Assembly: GCF_047675955.1 (NCBI RefSeq)
Contig: NC_132914.1
Coordinates: 40,635,521-40,699,520, forward strand
DNA: 64,000 nucleotides
Origin: Chlorocebus sabaeus
Lineage: Eukaryota; Chordata; Mammalia; Primates; Cercopithecidae
Direction of reading: 5' to 3'
Position numbers and translations under genes: made by a program. Positions within the stretch are counted from its first letter, which is position 1. Each line of letters begins with the position of its first letter. Below are positions 1 to 9,708 of this stretch, piece after piece. Under the pieces are notes generated by a model, which was not told the origin of the DNA, did no database searches, and worked only from the letters and a program-made list of their open reading frames with translations.

Positions 1-1234
1 CTGATGGTAGTTTGTATTTCTGTGGGGTCGGTGGTGATATCCCCTTTATCATTTTTTATTTCGTCTATTTGATTCTTCTCTCTTTTCTTCTTTATTAGTC
101 TTGCTAGCGGTCTGTCAATTTTGTTGGTCTTTTCAAAAAACCAACTCCTGGATTCATTGATTTTTTGGAGGGTTTTTTGTGTCTCTATCTCCTTCAGTTC
201 TGCTCTGATCTTAGTTATTTCTTGCCTTCTGCTAGCTTTTGAATGTGTTTGTTCTTGTTTCTCTAGTTTTTTTAATTGTGATGCTAGAGTGTCAATTGTA
301 GATCTTTCCAGCTTTCTCTTGTGTGCATTTAGTGCTATAAATTTCCCTCTACACACTGCTTTAAATGTGTCCCAGAAATTCTGGTATGTTGTATCTTTGT
401 TCTCATTGGTTTCAAAGAACATCTTTATTTCTGCCTTCGTTTCATTATGTACCCAGTAGTCATTCAGGAGTAGGTTGTTCAGTTTCCATGTAGTTGAGCG
501 GTTTTGATTGAGTTTCTTAGTCCTGAATTCTAGTTTGATTGCACTGTGGTCTGAGAGACAGTTGTTATTATTTCTGTTCTTGCACATTTGCTAAGGAGTG
601 CTTTACTTCCAATTATGTGGTCAATTTTGGAATAAGTGTGATGTGGTGCTGAGAAGAATGTTTATTCTGTTGATTTGGGGTGGAGAGTTCTATAGATGTC
701 TATTAGGTCTGCTTGCTGCAGAGATGAGTTCAATTCCTGGATATCCTTGTTAACTTTCTGTCTCGTTGATTTGTCTAATGTTGACAGTGGGGTGTTGAAG
801 TCTCCCATTATTATTGTATGGGAGTCTAAGTCTCTTTGTAAGTCTCTAAGGACTTGCTTTATGAATCTGGGTGCTCCTGTATTGGGTGCATATATATTTA
901 GGATAGTTAGCTCTTCCTGTTGAATTGATCTCTTTACCATTATGTAGTGGCCTTCTTTGTCTCTTTTGATCTTTGATGGTTCAAAGTCTGTTTTATCAGA
1001 GACTAGTGTTGCAACCCCTGCTTTTTTTTGTCCTCCATTTGCTTGGTAGATCTTCCTCCATCCCTTTATTTTGAGTCTATGTATGTCTCTGCATGTGAGA
1101 TGGGTCTCCTGAATACAGCAGACTGATGGATCTTGACTCTTTATCCAGTTTGCCAGTCTGTGTCTTTTAATTGGAGCATTTAGTCCATTTACATTTAAGG
1201 TTAATATTGTTATGTGTGAACATGATCCTGCCAT
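1..1234 (-). pseudogene. L1 ORF2, endonuclease portion, broken and cut by window edge
   Basis: Starts at ATG 1234 after a spacer of about 47 bases from ORF1. Residues 1-190 show the APE-type endonuclease domain: the N-terminal LNVNGLN motif, the catalytic QETH motif, NIYAPN, and MGDFN. The frame stops at TAA 662-664 where the family normally has a tyrosine codon. Homology continues beyond through the rest of the endonuclease (the SDH-region coding sequence near 540-560) and into the linker before reverse transcriptase, but with small indels. ORF2p normally nicks target DNA at TTTT/AA and copies L1 or Alu RNA in place. This copy lacks a continuous endonuclease and cannot encode the enzyme. Confidence 0.93.
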
Positions 1235-1281
1235 TTTGATATTAACTGGTTATTTTGCTCGTTAGTTGATGCAGTTTCTTC

Positions 1282-2313
1282 CTAGACTACATGATCTTTA
1301 CATTTTGCATGTTTTTGCAATGGCTGGTACCGGTTGTTCCTTTCCATGTTTAGTGCTTCCTTCAGGGTCTCTTGTAAGGCAGGCCTGGTGGTGACAAAAT
1401 CTCTAAGCATTTGCTTATCTGCAAAGGATTTTATTTCTCCTTCACTTTTGAAACTTAGTTTGGCTGGATATGAAATTCTGGGTTTAAAATTCTTTTCTTT
1501 AAGAATGTTGAATATTGGCCCCCACTCTCTTCTGGCTTGGAGAGTTTCTGCCGAGAGATCTGCTGTTAGTCTGATGGGCTTCCCTTTGTGGGTAAGCCGA
1601 CCTTTCTCTCTGGCTTCCCTTAAGATCTTTTCCTTCATTTCAACTTTGGTGAATCTGGCAATTATGTGTCTTGGAGTTGCTCTTCTCGAGGAGTATCTTT
1701 GTGGCACTCTCTGTATTTCCTGAATTTGAATGTTGGTGTGCCCTACTAGGTTGGGGAAGTTCTCCTGGGTGATACCCTGAAGAGTGTTTTCCAGCTTGGT
1801 TCCATTTTCTCCCTCACTTTCAGGCACCCCAATCTGACGCAGATTTGGTCTTTTTACATAATCCCATACTTTTTGCAGGCTTTGTTCATTTCTTTTTCTT
1901 CTTTTTTCTTTAGATTTCTCTTCTCAGTTCATTTCATTCATTATATCCTCAATCGCTGATACTCTTTCCTCCAGTTGATCGAGTCGGTTACTGAAGCCTG
2001 TGCATTTGTCACGTATTTCTTGTGTCATGGTTTTCATCTCTGTCCATTCATTTATGGCCTTCTCTGCATTAATTATTCCAGTTATCAATTCTTCCACTTT
2101 TTTTTCAAGATTTTTAGTGTCTTTGTGCTGGGTATGTAATTCCTCCTTTAGCTCTGAGAAGTTTGATGGACTGGAGCCTTCTTCTCTCATCTTGTCAAAG
2201 TCATTCTCCGTCCAGCTTTGATCCATTGCTGGCGATGAGCTGCGCTCCTTTGCAGGGAGAGATGCGCTCTTATTTTTTGAATTCCCAGCTTTTCTGCCCT
2301 GCTTTTTCCCCAT
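1282..2313 (-). pseudogene. L1 ORF1 (RNA-binding chaperone), one in-frame stop
   Basis: The frame begins MGKKQGRKAGNSKNK at 2313 and ends with TAG at 1282-1284, giving 344 codons including stops, close to the usual 338 residues for L1PA ORF1p. The N-terminal basic segment and coiled-coil heptads (about residues 50-130) lie in 1924-2313. After an in-frame TGA at 1924-1926 the same frame continues without a shift through the RRM (TPRHIIARFTKVEMKEKILR region) and C-terminal domain (SAETLQARREWGPIFNILK, RDFVTTRPAL) to the end. ORF1p normally forms trimers that coat L1 RNA. The stop removes the RRM and C-terminal domain, so the product would be a non-functional coiled-coil fragment. Confidence 0.95.
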
Positions 2314-2910
2314 CTTTGTAGTTTTATCTGCCTCTGGTCTTTGATGATGGTGACGTACTGATGGGGTTTTGGTGTGGGTGTCCTTCCTGTTTGTTAGTTT
2401 TCCTTCTAACAGTCAGGACCCTCAGCTGTAGGTCTGTTGGAGATTGCTTGAGGTCCACTCCAGACCCTGTTTGCCTGGGTATCAGCAGCAGAGGCTGCAG
2501 AAGATAGAATATTGCTGAACAGCAAGTGTACCTGTCTGATTCTTGCTATGGAAGCTTCCTCTCAGGGGTGTACTCCACTGTGTGAGGTGTGGGGTGTCGG
2601 TCTGCCCCCATGGGGGGATGTCTCCCAGTTAGGCTACTCAGGGGTCAGGGACCCACTTGAGCAGGTGGTCTGTCTGTTCTCAGATCTCAACCTCCGTGTT
2701 GGGAGATCCACTGCTCACTTCAAAGCTGTCAGACAGAGTCGTCTGCGTCTGCAGAGGTTTCAGCTGCTTTTTGTTGTTGTTGTTGTTGTTTAGCTGTGCC
2801 CTGTCCCCAGAGGTGGAGTCTACAGAGATAGGCAGGACTCCTTGAGCTGCTGTGAGCTCCACCCAGTTTGAGCTTCCCAGCTGCTTTGTTTATCTACTTA
2901 AGCCTCAGCA

Positions 2911-3093
2911 ATGGCAGGTGCCCCTCCCCCAGCCTCGCTGCTGCCTTGCTGGGAGATGGCAGACTGCTGTGCTAGCAATGAGAGAGGCTCCGTGGGCGTG
3001 GGTCCCTCCCAGCCAGGTGTGGGATATAGTCTCCTTGTGTGCCCGTTTGCTAAGATCTTTGGTAGATGCAGTATTGGGGTGGGAGTCACCTGA
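2911..3093 (+). CDS. ORF0-like antisense reading frame of the L1 5' UTR
   Basis: A 60-codon frame (MAGAPPPASLL...) starts at L1 position about 451, counted from the 5' end at 3361, on the strand opposite to ORF1 and ORF2. That is the location described for the primate L1 ORF0 (about 70 residues, downstream of the antisense promoter). The start context is strong: G at -3 and G at +4. The frame ends at TGA before the typical length, so it is probably a diverged version. ORF0 has been reported to modulate L1 mobility and to form fusion proteins through splice donors. Whether this copy is transcribed or translated cannot be judged from sequence. It could also be only a conserved relic of UTR sequence. 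Confidence 0.5.
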   Translation: MAGAPPPASLLPCWEMADCCASNERGSVGVGPSQPGVGYSLLVCPFAKIFGRCSIGVGVT

Positions 3094-3340
3094 TTTTCCA
3101 GGTGTTGTGTGTCTCAGTTCCCCTGGCTAGGAAAAGGGATTCCCTTCCCCCTTGTGCTTCCCAGGGAAGGCGATGCCTTGCCCTGCTTCAGCTCTTGCTG
3201 GTCGGGCTGCAGCAGCTGACCAGCACTGATTGTCAGGCACTCCCTAGTGAGATAAACCCAGTACCTCAGTTGAAAATGCAGAAATCACCTGTCTTCTGTG
3301 TCACTGGCGCTGGGAGTTGGAGACTGGAGCTGTTCCTATT

Positions 3341-3350
3341 CGGCCATCTT
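3341..3350 (-). promoter_or_regulatory. YY1-type site at L1 5' end
   Basis: The minus strand reads AAGATGGCCG, the YY1 motif found about 10-20 bases inside the 5' end of L1PA elements, where YY1 positions transcription initiation. The core ATGG is intact. Confidence 0.8.
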
Positions 3351-3374
3351 GCTCCGTCCCCGAGTTAGTATTTT

Positions 3375-3480
3375 TTAAACTTCCGACAACAAAAGCTCTG
3401 GCTCAGATGGCTTTACTGGTGAATTCCACTAAATAAATAATACCAGTTCTTCACAAATGTTTCCAAAAAATAGTAATGGA
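3375..3480 (+). mobile_element. Old L1 ORF2 fragment
   Basis: The stretch matches the LINE-1 ORF2 reverse-transcriptase region (the 'GGATGGCTTCACTGGTGAATTC'-like block read here around 3405-3430). It is diverged and belongs to the older L1M that resumes after the MaLR insertion. The younger L1PA at 1-3361 inserted at its left edge. Confidence 0.7.
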
Positions 3481-3481
3481 G

Positions 3482-3860
3482 TGCTGTAGACTAAAATTTG
3501 TATGTTAAATACTAACAAAATTCCTGTGTTAAATCCTAATACCTGATGTGATAGTCTTAGGTGGTAGGGCCATTGAGAGGTGATTAGGTGGTGAAAGTAA
3601 AACTCTCATGAATGGATTAGTGCCCTCATAAAAGAAGTGCCAGAGGACTCCCTCATTCCTTCCACTGTGTGAAAGTTATAGTGGGAAGGCAGCTGCATAT
3701 GAGAATCAGGAGGTAGGCCCTCAACAGGCACCAAATATGCCATTTTTAAAAAATCTTGAACTTTCTAGCCTCCTGAACTCTCAGAAATAAATTTCTATTG
3801 TTTATAAGCCACCTAGTCTATGGTATTTTGTTATAGCTGCCCAAATAAACTAACTAAAGA
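3482..3860 (+). mobile_element. MaLR LTR (MLT1A/MSTD-like)
   Basis: Diagnostic blocks in order: a TGTTAAAT...CCTAAT start region, GATTAGGTGGTGA, CTCATGAATGGATTAGTGCCC, CCACTGTGTGA, then AGAAATAAATTTCTATTGTTTATAAGCCACC with the polyadenylation signal AATAAA, and the closing TCTATGGTATTTTGTTATAGC. It is a solo LTR of a non-autonomous ERVL-related MaLR family. Subfamily is tentative. Confidence 0.8.
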
Positions 3861-3979
3861 AGGAACACTTTTCAACTCATTCTATGTGGCCAGCATTTTT
3901 CTTCTGTATCTGACAGGAGTTTTCAAACAGATTATATAAGGAACTCTTACAACTCAATAATAAAAGTACAAATAACTCA

Positions 3980-4271
3980 GGTCAGGAGCAGTGGCTCATG
4001 CCTGTAATCCCAGCACTTTGGGAGGCTGTGGTGGGTGGATCATAAGTTCAGGAGATCGAGACCATCCTGGCTCACATGGTGAAATCCCGTCTCTACTAAA
4101 AAAATACAAAAAATTAGCTGGGCGTGGTGGCAGGTGACTGTAGTCCCAGCTAATAGGGAGGCTGAGACAGGAGAATGGCATGAACCTGGGAGGCAGTGCT
4201 CACAGTGAGCCGAGATCATACTACTGCAGTCCAGCCTGGGTGACAGAGTGAGACTCTGTCTCAAAAAAAAA
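3980..4271 (+). mobile_element. AluY-type SINE
   Basis: Complete dimeric Alu with the Y-type GAGATCGAGACCATCCTGGCT and GGCATGAACCTGGGAGGC blocks and a short A tail. The TSD AAAAGTACAAATAACTCA is exact (18 bp) at 3962-3979 and 4272-4289, and the left copy follows TAAT, as expected for L1 endonuclease cutting. Confidence 0.95.
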
Positions 4272-4552
4272 AAAAGTACAAATAACTCAATATAAATATG
4301 GGCAAAGAATCTAAGATCTAAGAAGGTATTTTCCCAAAGATCATTGACCAATATACACTATGTATGTATAGAGCTGATACTAAACATTGTTAGCCATTAG
4401 GCAAACTGAAACCACCATGAGATACCTCTGATACCAACAATGATGGTTAAAATTAAAACAATGATGGCTAAAATTAAAACAATGATGGCTACAAATGCAC
4501 TGGATGTTTGTTAAAAGTGGCAAGACAGGTTTTATTTGAGCTATAACAATAG

Positions 4553-4904
4553 TGATATGGTTTAACTGTGTCCCAGCCCAAATGTCATATTTAATTGTAG
4601 CTCCCATAATTCTCACATGTTGTGGGAGGGACCAGGTGGGAGGTAATTGAATCATGGGAGCGGGTCTTTCCCATGCTGTTCTTGTGATAGTGAATAAATC
4701 TCACGAGATTTGATGGTTTTATAAAGGGGAGTTCCCCTACACAAGCTCTCTTGCCTGCTGCCATGTAAAATGTAACTTTGCTTCTCATTTGCCTTCGGCC
4801 TTGATTGTGAGGCCTCTCCAGCCATGTGGAACTGTGAGTCAATTAAACCTCTTTATAAATTACTTGGTGTGTCTTTATTAGCAGGGTAAGAATGGACTAA
4901 TACA
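4553..4904 (+). mobile_element. THE1 solo LTR (THE1A/B-like)
   Basis: Begins TGATATGGTTT and ends GGACTAATACA, with GTCCCAGCCCAAATG, GGGAGGTAATTGAATCATGGG, TCTCACGAGATTTGATGG and a TATAAAGG box. Flanking 5-mers AATAG (4548-4552) and AGTAG (4905-4909) are a TSD with one mismatch. It interrupts the L1M. Confidence 0.93.
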
Positions 4905-5765
4905 AGTAGGGATAAAGACTTCAGTACAGAACTGAGCTAAACTCCAACTACAGCAAAGGTCACCAAATGAGCAGAGCAAAGGGATCAGTAGACAGAAAAT
5001 TACTAAGAGGAATTTGATGAGAGGTATCAGGAAGGGAATTCCTGCAAAGTAACTTAACAGGATTGCTAAAGATTGGTCAAAAACTTAGATACCAAGGATG
5101 AAGAATGAGAAACTTGGTTAGATATGAAGGGCGAGAAAGCTTCTTGCTAAACTGACTTACATGTATTCTTTGCTAAAACTGAACTAGGCAAGGGCAGAGT
5201 GGCAGGCCAAGAAGGCTCAGAAAAGCATGAAAAGTTTGCCCAAGGAGAGAACATCTGTCAGCATATACTCAAGAGAAGTGAAAACACATCCATAGAAAAT
5301 CTTGTACATGAAAGTTCATAGAAACATCATTTTTAATAGCCAGTTGATAATTCCTTCAATTGATGAGTGGATAAATGTGGTTATCTACACAATGGAGTAT
5401 TGTTTTCCAATAAAAAGAAATAAAGTTATAAGACTGGTGAACTTTGAAAATATGCTCAGTGAAAGAAGCCCTTCTCAAAGAACCACATATTTTGTGATTC
5501 TCTTTATATGAAATATCCAGAATTGGCAACTCTACTGAAACAGAAAGTAGACCTGGGTTGACTAAGTCTGAGAGTCGAGGAGGTGGAGTTGAGGGATTGA
5601 CTGATGATGGTATACGATTTTTTGGTGGGGAGAGTAATGAAATGTCTAATTCATTGCAATGGTATTTGCACAACTCTGAATATACTGAAAACTATTGAAT
5701 TGTAAATTTTAAATGAGCGATTTGTATAGCATATGACTTATATTTTAATAAAGTTGTTTTTACAA

Positions 5766-6055
5766 TCCTTAGGAAAGTTGGCTGCTAAAGGATACATTGC
5801 ATTTTTAAATAATTGCATAACTTTTTTCTCTGTTGAACATACATTGATAGAATTTATTCATCTCATGACTGATATACTCTAATAGAGTAGAAATGAAAAG
5901 AAACACAGATCAAAAGAATCATAGTTATGCATCTTAACTGGCAGTTCACAGATGAATTGTGAAACACTGATAGCTCCTTCCTCTTGATGATGATTATGCA
6001 GACACAATGGGATGCATCTTAAGCAGGGGACCTTGGAAATCTATTTAATCCCTCC
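5766..6055. other. Unassigned A/T-rich DNA
   Basis: No coding frame or repeat family recognised between the L1M end and the next MIR. Confidence 0.5.
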
Positions 6056-6175
6056 CCTCACCCCTTTTTATGAATATAGAAAGTCGGAGGCCTTACAAGA
6101 TGAAGTGACTTATCCAAAGCTCCAGGATTTTGGAGACTGAACTGTAACCCAGAGCTTTTGCTTCCTAGGCTGGGG
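6056..6175 (-). mobile_element. MIR SINE fragment
   Basis: Reads on the plus strand as the reverse MIR core: GGCCTTACAAGATGAAGTGACTTATCCAAAGCTCCAGGATTT, the degraded counterpart of the 'AAGTGACTTGCCCAAGGTCAC' block. Confidence 0.65.
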
Positions 6176-6345
6176 CTTCTTTATCAGTTCAGATTATTAC
6201 TATAGTCATGATTAATCACATTCAATGATTCAGTTGTGCTTGTGTACATCCAAATTCAAGGTACGTGTGTCTAACAACCATAACTTCCTCCCTAAAAACA
6301 GGATTTAGTCTCCATTCCTTTATTTTCTGATACAGGATTTCCTAT

Positions 6346-6707
6346 TGTTATGGAATGTTTCTGTTTCCTTCAAATTCATATGTTGAAGTCCTAACCTCCA
6401 ATATGGTGGTACTAGCAGGTGGGGCCTTTAAGAAGCAATTAGGTAATGAGGATGGAGTCCTCACGAATGGGATTAGTGGCCTTATAAAAAGCATCCTATA
6501 GAGCTCTCTCACTTTGTTTTCACCATGTGAGGATACAACAAAAAGTCAACAGGCTACAGCCTGAAAGAAGGCCCTCACCAGAACCTGACCAAGCTGACAC
6601 CCTCATCTCAAACTTCCATCCTCTAGAACTGAGAGAAATAAATTTCTGTTGTTTATAAGCCACCAGTCTATGGTACTTTGTTATGGCAGCCTAAACTGTC
6701 TAAGACA
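6346..6707 (+). mobile_element. MaLR solo LTR (MLT1A/MSTD-like)
   Basis: Begins TGTTATGGAATG and ends CTGTCTAAGACA. It carries ATGTTGAAGTCCTAACC, GGTGGGGCCTTTAAGA, GGGATTAGTGGCC, CACCATGTGAGGA, AAGGCCCTCACCAGA and AGAAATAAATTTCTGTTGTTTATAAGCC. The 5-mers CCTAT (6341-6345) and CCTGT (6708-6712) are a plausible TSD with one mismatch. It has the same family structure as 3482-3860. Confidence 0.88.
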
Positions 6708-6769
6708 CCTGTCTTGTCAATTAAACCATAACACATATTCAAGAACTCATTTATTTTATTTTAAAAGGC

Positions 6770-7080
6770 ATTGTTGAGCTCATAGTATTTGCCAATTGCA
6801 GTGATATGCAGTTGTTGTTCTCTGCATGGGACCATAAAGATGAATAAAATAGTTACTGTACCACCTGAGATACAGATACCACACAATAATATAATAACAA
6901 CAAAAAGAGTAAAGTAATATGGAAACATAGAATAGGAGGCAACTAACTTTATTTACAGGTAAGACTGTTCCTAAGAAAGTTACCAAGTGGAGAAAGCAGG
7001 AAAGGTGTTCTAAGGAGAAGGAACAGAGTCTGTGCAAAAGAACATAGTCATGGTAGAAAATAGCCAGAAATGCGATACAG
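6770..7080 (-). mobile_element. L2 LINE 3' region, diverged
   Basis: The order of features fits reverse-complement L2: a 'CCTGAGATACAG...'-like block, then GAGAAAGCAGGAAAGGTGTTCTAAGGAGAAGGAACAGAGTCTGTGCAAAAGAAC (the 'ATTCCAGGCAGAGGGAACAGCAAGTGCAAAGGCC' block). Strongly diverged, so the assignment is moderate. Confidence 0.6.
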
Positions 7081-7109
7081 GGGAGGAGAGTAGAGAAGTA
7101 CCTGAAGAG

Positions 7110-7335
7110 GAGATATCAGTTTTGTTTTCACTTTTTTTTTTTTAACTGAAACATAATATAAAAATAGAAAAAGGAATACATCTAAAGGTAGCCCCTGGCA
7201 AATGTTTAAAAAGAGAGCAGGCCCATGTAGCCAACAGACAGAATAAGAAACAGAACATTACCAACATCCCACAAGTTCTCCTCTGATCTTCCAGATACTA
7301 CCATCCTGCAAAGTGAACCACAATTCTATTAAAAG
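7110..7335 (-). mobile_element. L1M 3' end fragment
   Basis: The plus strand reads as a reversed L1M 3' UTR: ACTGAAACATAATATAAAAAT, CCCATGTAGCCAACAGACAGA, AAGAAACAGAACATTACCAACATCCCACAAG. Starts at a T-run around 7130. Confidence 0.65.
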
Positions 7336-7514
7336 TTTTAAAAAGAGAATGACATAATCAGTGTAGAGAATCGACTGAAATCCAAAGGGGATTAATGGAG
7401 TAAGATAAAAAAAATTAGGAAACTATTGGAATAGTTTAGGTAGGAGATAGGAATTTCATGTAATTCCAACACATATGGAGAGAATAAGAGAAATTAAATA
7501 AATATTTAAAGGCA

Positions 7515-7690
7515 ATGTTTCTGAAACCTGACTATGCATTGGAATTATCTGGGGAACTTTAAACAAAAATTAGAGCCAATCCCCACTGAATTTTCAGGTT
7601 TGAGTATCAGGAATAAGAATTTTAATAGCTGTCTTCCTATGTTTTCTCATATGCCAACAGGTTTAGAACCCACTGACTTCAGAGACAGAA
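7515..7690 (-). mobile_element. MER5-type hAT DNA transposon fragment
   Basis: Shows the short non-autonomous hAT-Charlie layout: TTTCTGAAACCTGACTATGCAT, GGAATTATCTGGGGAAC, and the closing GGTTTAGAACCCACTG terminal repeat. Diverged. Confidence 0.65.
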
Positions 7691-9523
7691 CACAGGTCAT
7701 TGAGGTAAATTAACTGTAGGAAATGAGGAAAAGGAACAAGTCAAGAGAAACTAGAAAATTTCTGTCTCAAGCAGCTGGGAGGATAAGAACAAGCAAGTTG
7801 AGTTTTGAGATGACCCTGGAGCATTGTAAGTAAATAGATCATGAGCTCTTAGAATTATTGGCCTTAAATTAAGAATGGAGTATGACGAAGATTTGGGAAA
7901 TGTCTAATGTATGTGGTAGTTCATCCAATTGTACTGAAAAGATTATTTACTTATTTGAACCATTCTTCAACTTCACTGGTGTAAATGAGAAGTGATTATG
8001 CACATTTAGTTGTTTTGAACTAGATGGTCTTCGCCCTTCTCTTCCACATGGAGCATTACGTGACTGAAGAGCTAGCAAATGTAGATTTCTGTGTCATCTT
8101 TGAGTATAAATTAATAACCATTAATCCTAACTCATTTCCTCCTGTAATAATCTGTCTCTAGTACTCTGAGATGAAGGGAGAAGTAATTGGAGAAAAATAT
8201 CAATGTTTCGGCATTGTTCGACACACAGACACATTTTAGTCTGAACTGTTGGTAACTTTATATAATTAAGCAGTAGCATATGATGGACAACTTCTCTTCC
8301 ATAGGTAATGAATATTACCAACTCGCTTTACCGGAAAAGATTTAAACGAAAGTTGCTTTACTCAAAATAGGAAAGACAGGAATTTCTTTGTTTCTTTGGT
8401 ATGTGACCTGCAGGCTTCTTTCAATTTTACAAATATGCTTTGTTTAACTGTTTAGAATTAAAGAAACACTATAATGAAGATAATTACAAGAAAAAATACT
8501 GCAACTCACTTCCAAATATTTTTACTTTAAGGGTGTGTTAAGATATTTGAATAAGATTATATCCCTAGCACTAGAATTCTGCATTTTTGGTTATACTGAG
8601 AAACTGAATGTTGGATTGGAGAATTTTTCTGTTTCACATTTATTGCTAAACCAACTAAAAAAATAAAAGACTCTATAATAAGACCTACTCTACCCTACTC
8701 TACTAAAGAGTCAGAAATCAGATAGGGTGGATCTGTAGTTTGTCCAGTGAGAGCAGATTCTTCAATTAGGAAGCCTTTAGGTGCTGAAATAGATATGAAG
8801 GGCATCTATCTTTTTACCTCTTCCCCTTGTCCTGATATTTATTGAATGAATAAGCTGATGAAAAGTAATATATGAACTGGGGGGAAATAAGGTCCTGACC
8901 AACCAGGTATTGATACAGCTACGTATCTAGTTAGCAGGTCTATATTCGTCACTAGGAAATGACCTTGTAGATGTTGGTGTGGCCCCTGCCATGGCAGCCA
9001 CAGTCCTAGCCAATGAGACACACAGGGAGACCTGGCAGTCTTCTGGGAAAGGTTTTCTTGTTCTTAAAGATAAGATGTAAAGAAGAAATGCTGTCTCTCT
9101 CTTTAGTTAAATACTAAGGTAGAATGTGAGCTCTGAAACTTCAACAACCATCTTCTAACCATGAAGGGACCTAGCCAAAGACAAAGTTCACACTTGCGGA
9201 GCTGAAGGATAAAATAATTTGGGTCATTGCGGTTGCTTAATGTAGCAAACCTGACAGTTGCCTCACGTCTGGATTTCTTGTCACGTGAGACAGTAAATTT
9301 TCCTTACCGAGTCAGTTGAGTTCTCTTATTTTCATCCATTGGAATTCAAACTGAGTTCAAACTGGATAGAATTCAAACTGCTTAAAATTTAAATTGTTCA
9401 ATTTGAAACTGAATCAATCTCTTGAACTTTTAGTGTTTTTTCTTACAGGTTAGTATGATATAATATTTTACCTGTGGTCAATATATTTTTTTACAAAGAA
9501 TGATCATCCAAAATTGAAATACA
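7691..9523. other. Long stretch without recognised repeats
   Basis: A/T-rich DNA with no convincing gene. Noted inside it: a palindromic E-box at 9281-9288, and a run of short imperfect copies of TTCAAACTG at 9340-9420. No ORF over 65 codons. Confidence 0.5.
9281..9288. promoter_or_regulatory. Palindromic E-box TCACGTGA
   Basis: An 8-bp perfect palindrome matching the USF/MITF/TFE E-box. A single isolated motif, so function is only a possibility. Confidence 0.25.
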
Positions 9524-9547
9524 AATACTAGAAAAAGTATGCTTTTA

Positions 9548-9685
9548 TTTATTTACTTATTTATTTATTTTTAATCTAAAAACTGCTTTTATTTTGGGCA
9601 GAAATAATATAGATAAAAAACGACAGCAATGTCATTCATGTTATACATGTAGATGTATATCAATATGTCTATGTATATACACCAG
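9548..9685 (-). mobile_element. Short retro-inserted transcript fragment with long TSD
   Basis: About 138 bases flanked by a direct repeat of roughly 23 bases beginning AATACTAGAAAAAGTATGC (9524-9546 and 9686-9708). On the minus strand the insert ends in an A-rich tail (AAATAAATAAATAAGTAAA). The flank beyond the right copy reads TTTT|AAAAA on the minus strand, the L1 endonuclease site. This is the signature of L1-mediated insertion of a cellular RNA. The parent transcript is not recognised. Confidence 0.6.
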
Positions 9686-9708
9686 AATACTAGAAAAAGT
9701 ATGCTTTA

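Larger units (their letters stand above)
1..3361 (-). mobile_element. L1PA-type LINE-1, 5' part, full 5' end
   Basis: This is a primate-specific LINE-1 read on the minus strand. The right edge (about 3361) carries the characteristic 5' start with the GATGGCCGAATAGGAAC block, followed to the left by a roughly 1-kb 5' UTR, ORF1, the short inter-ORF spacer and the first 1.2 kb of ORF2, which runs off the window start. The (AAC)n tract at 2772-2791 (GTT on the plus strand) and the overall 5' UTR layout fit the L1PA group, older than L1Hs (about PA4-PA7 by eye). Both ORFs contain stops, so the copy is not autonomous. The 3' end and left TSD lie outside the window. It inserted into an older plus-strand L1M. 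Confidence 0.95.
2314..3361 (-). promoter_or_regulatory. L1PA 5' UTR (sense and antisense promoter region)
   Basis: The full LINE-1 5' UTR precedes ORF1. In this family it holds an internal RNA polymerase II promoter and, on the opposite strand, an antisense promoter (established knowledge). Antisense transcripts here would run rightward on the plus strand into 3362 and beyond. Seen directly: the complete 5' terminus, the GTT/AAC tract and a moderate GC content compared with the surrounding A/T-rich DNA. Promoter activity of this particular copy is inferred. Confidence 0.8.
3861..5765 (+). mobile_element. L1M (ORF2 end and 3' UTR), interrupted
   Basis: Diverged LINE-1 3' sequence runs from about 3900 (GGAACTCTTACAACTCAATA...) through the GATACC...GATGG block near 4420-4450 and, after the Alu and THE1 insertions, resumes to the right. 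The 5250-5765 part is the clearest: CATCCATAGAAAATCTTGTACA, ACAATGGAGTATTGTT, AGTGAAAGAAGCC, ATATGAAATATCCAGAATTGGC and a terminal TTTTAATAAAGTTG. Within it, 4433-4495 carries a three-copy tandem of about 21 bases (ACAATGATGGYTAAAATTAAA). The stretch 4905-5240 is assigned only by position, since I do not recognise it. Confidence 0.75.

Noticed and set aside
121..459. 112-codon plus-strand frame
   Set aside because: Antisense to L1 ORF2. It arises because the opposite strand is coding-derived.
1334..1723. 129-codon plus-strand frame
   Set aside because: Antisense shadow of L1 ORF1.
2512..2845. 62-93-codon plus-strand frames in the L1 5' UTR
   Set aside because: Not at the ORF0 position. Overlapping frames in a GC-richer UTR are expected by chance.
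4433..4495. Three-copy 21-base tandem, considered as a CRISPR-like or regulatory array
   Set aside because: Contiguous tandem copies without spacers inside a decayed L1M. A simple replication-slippage product.
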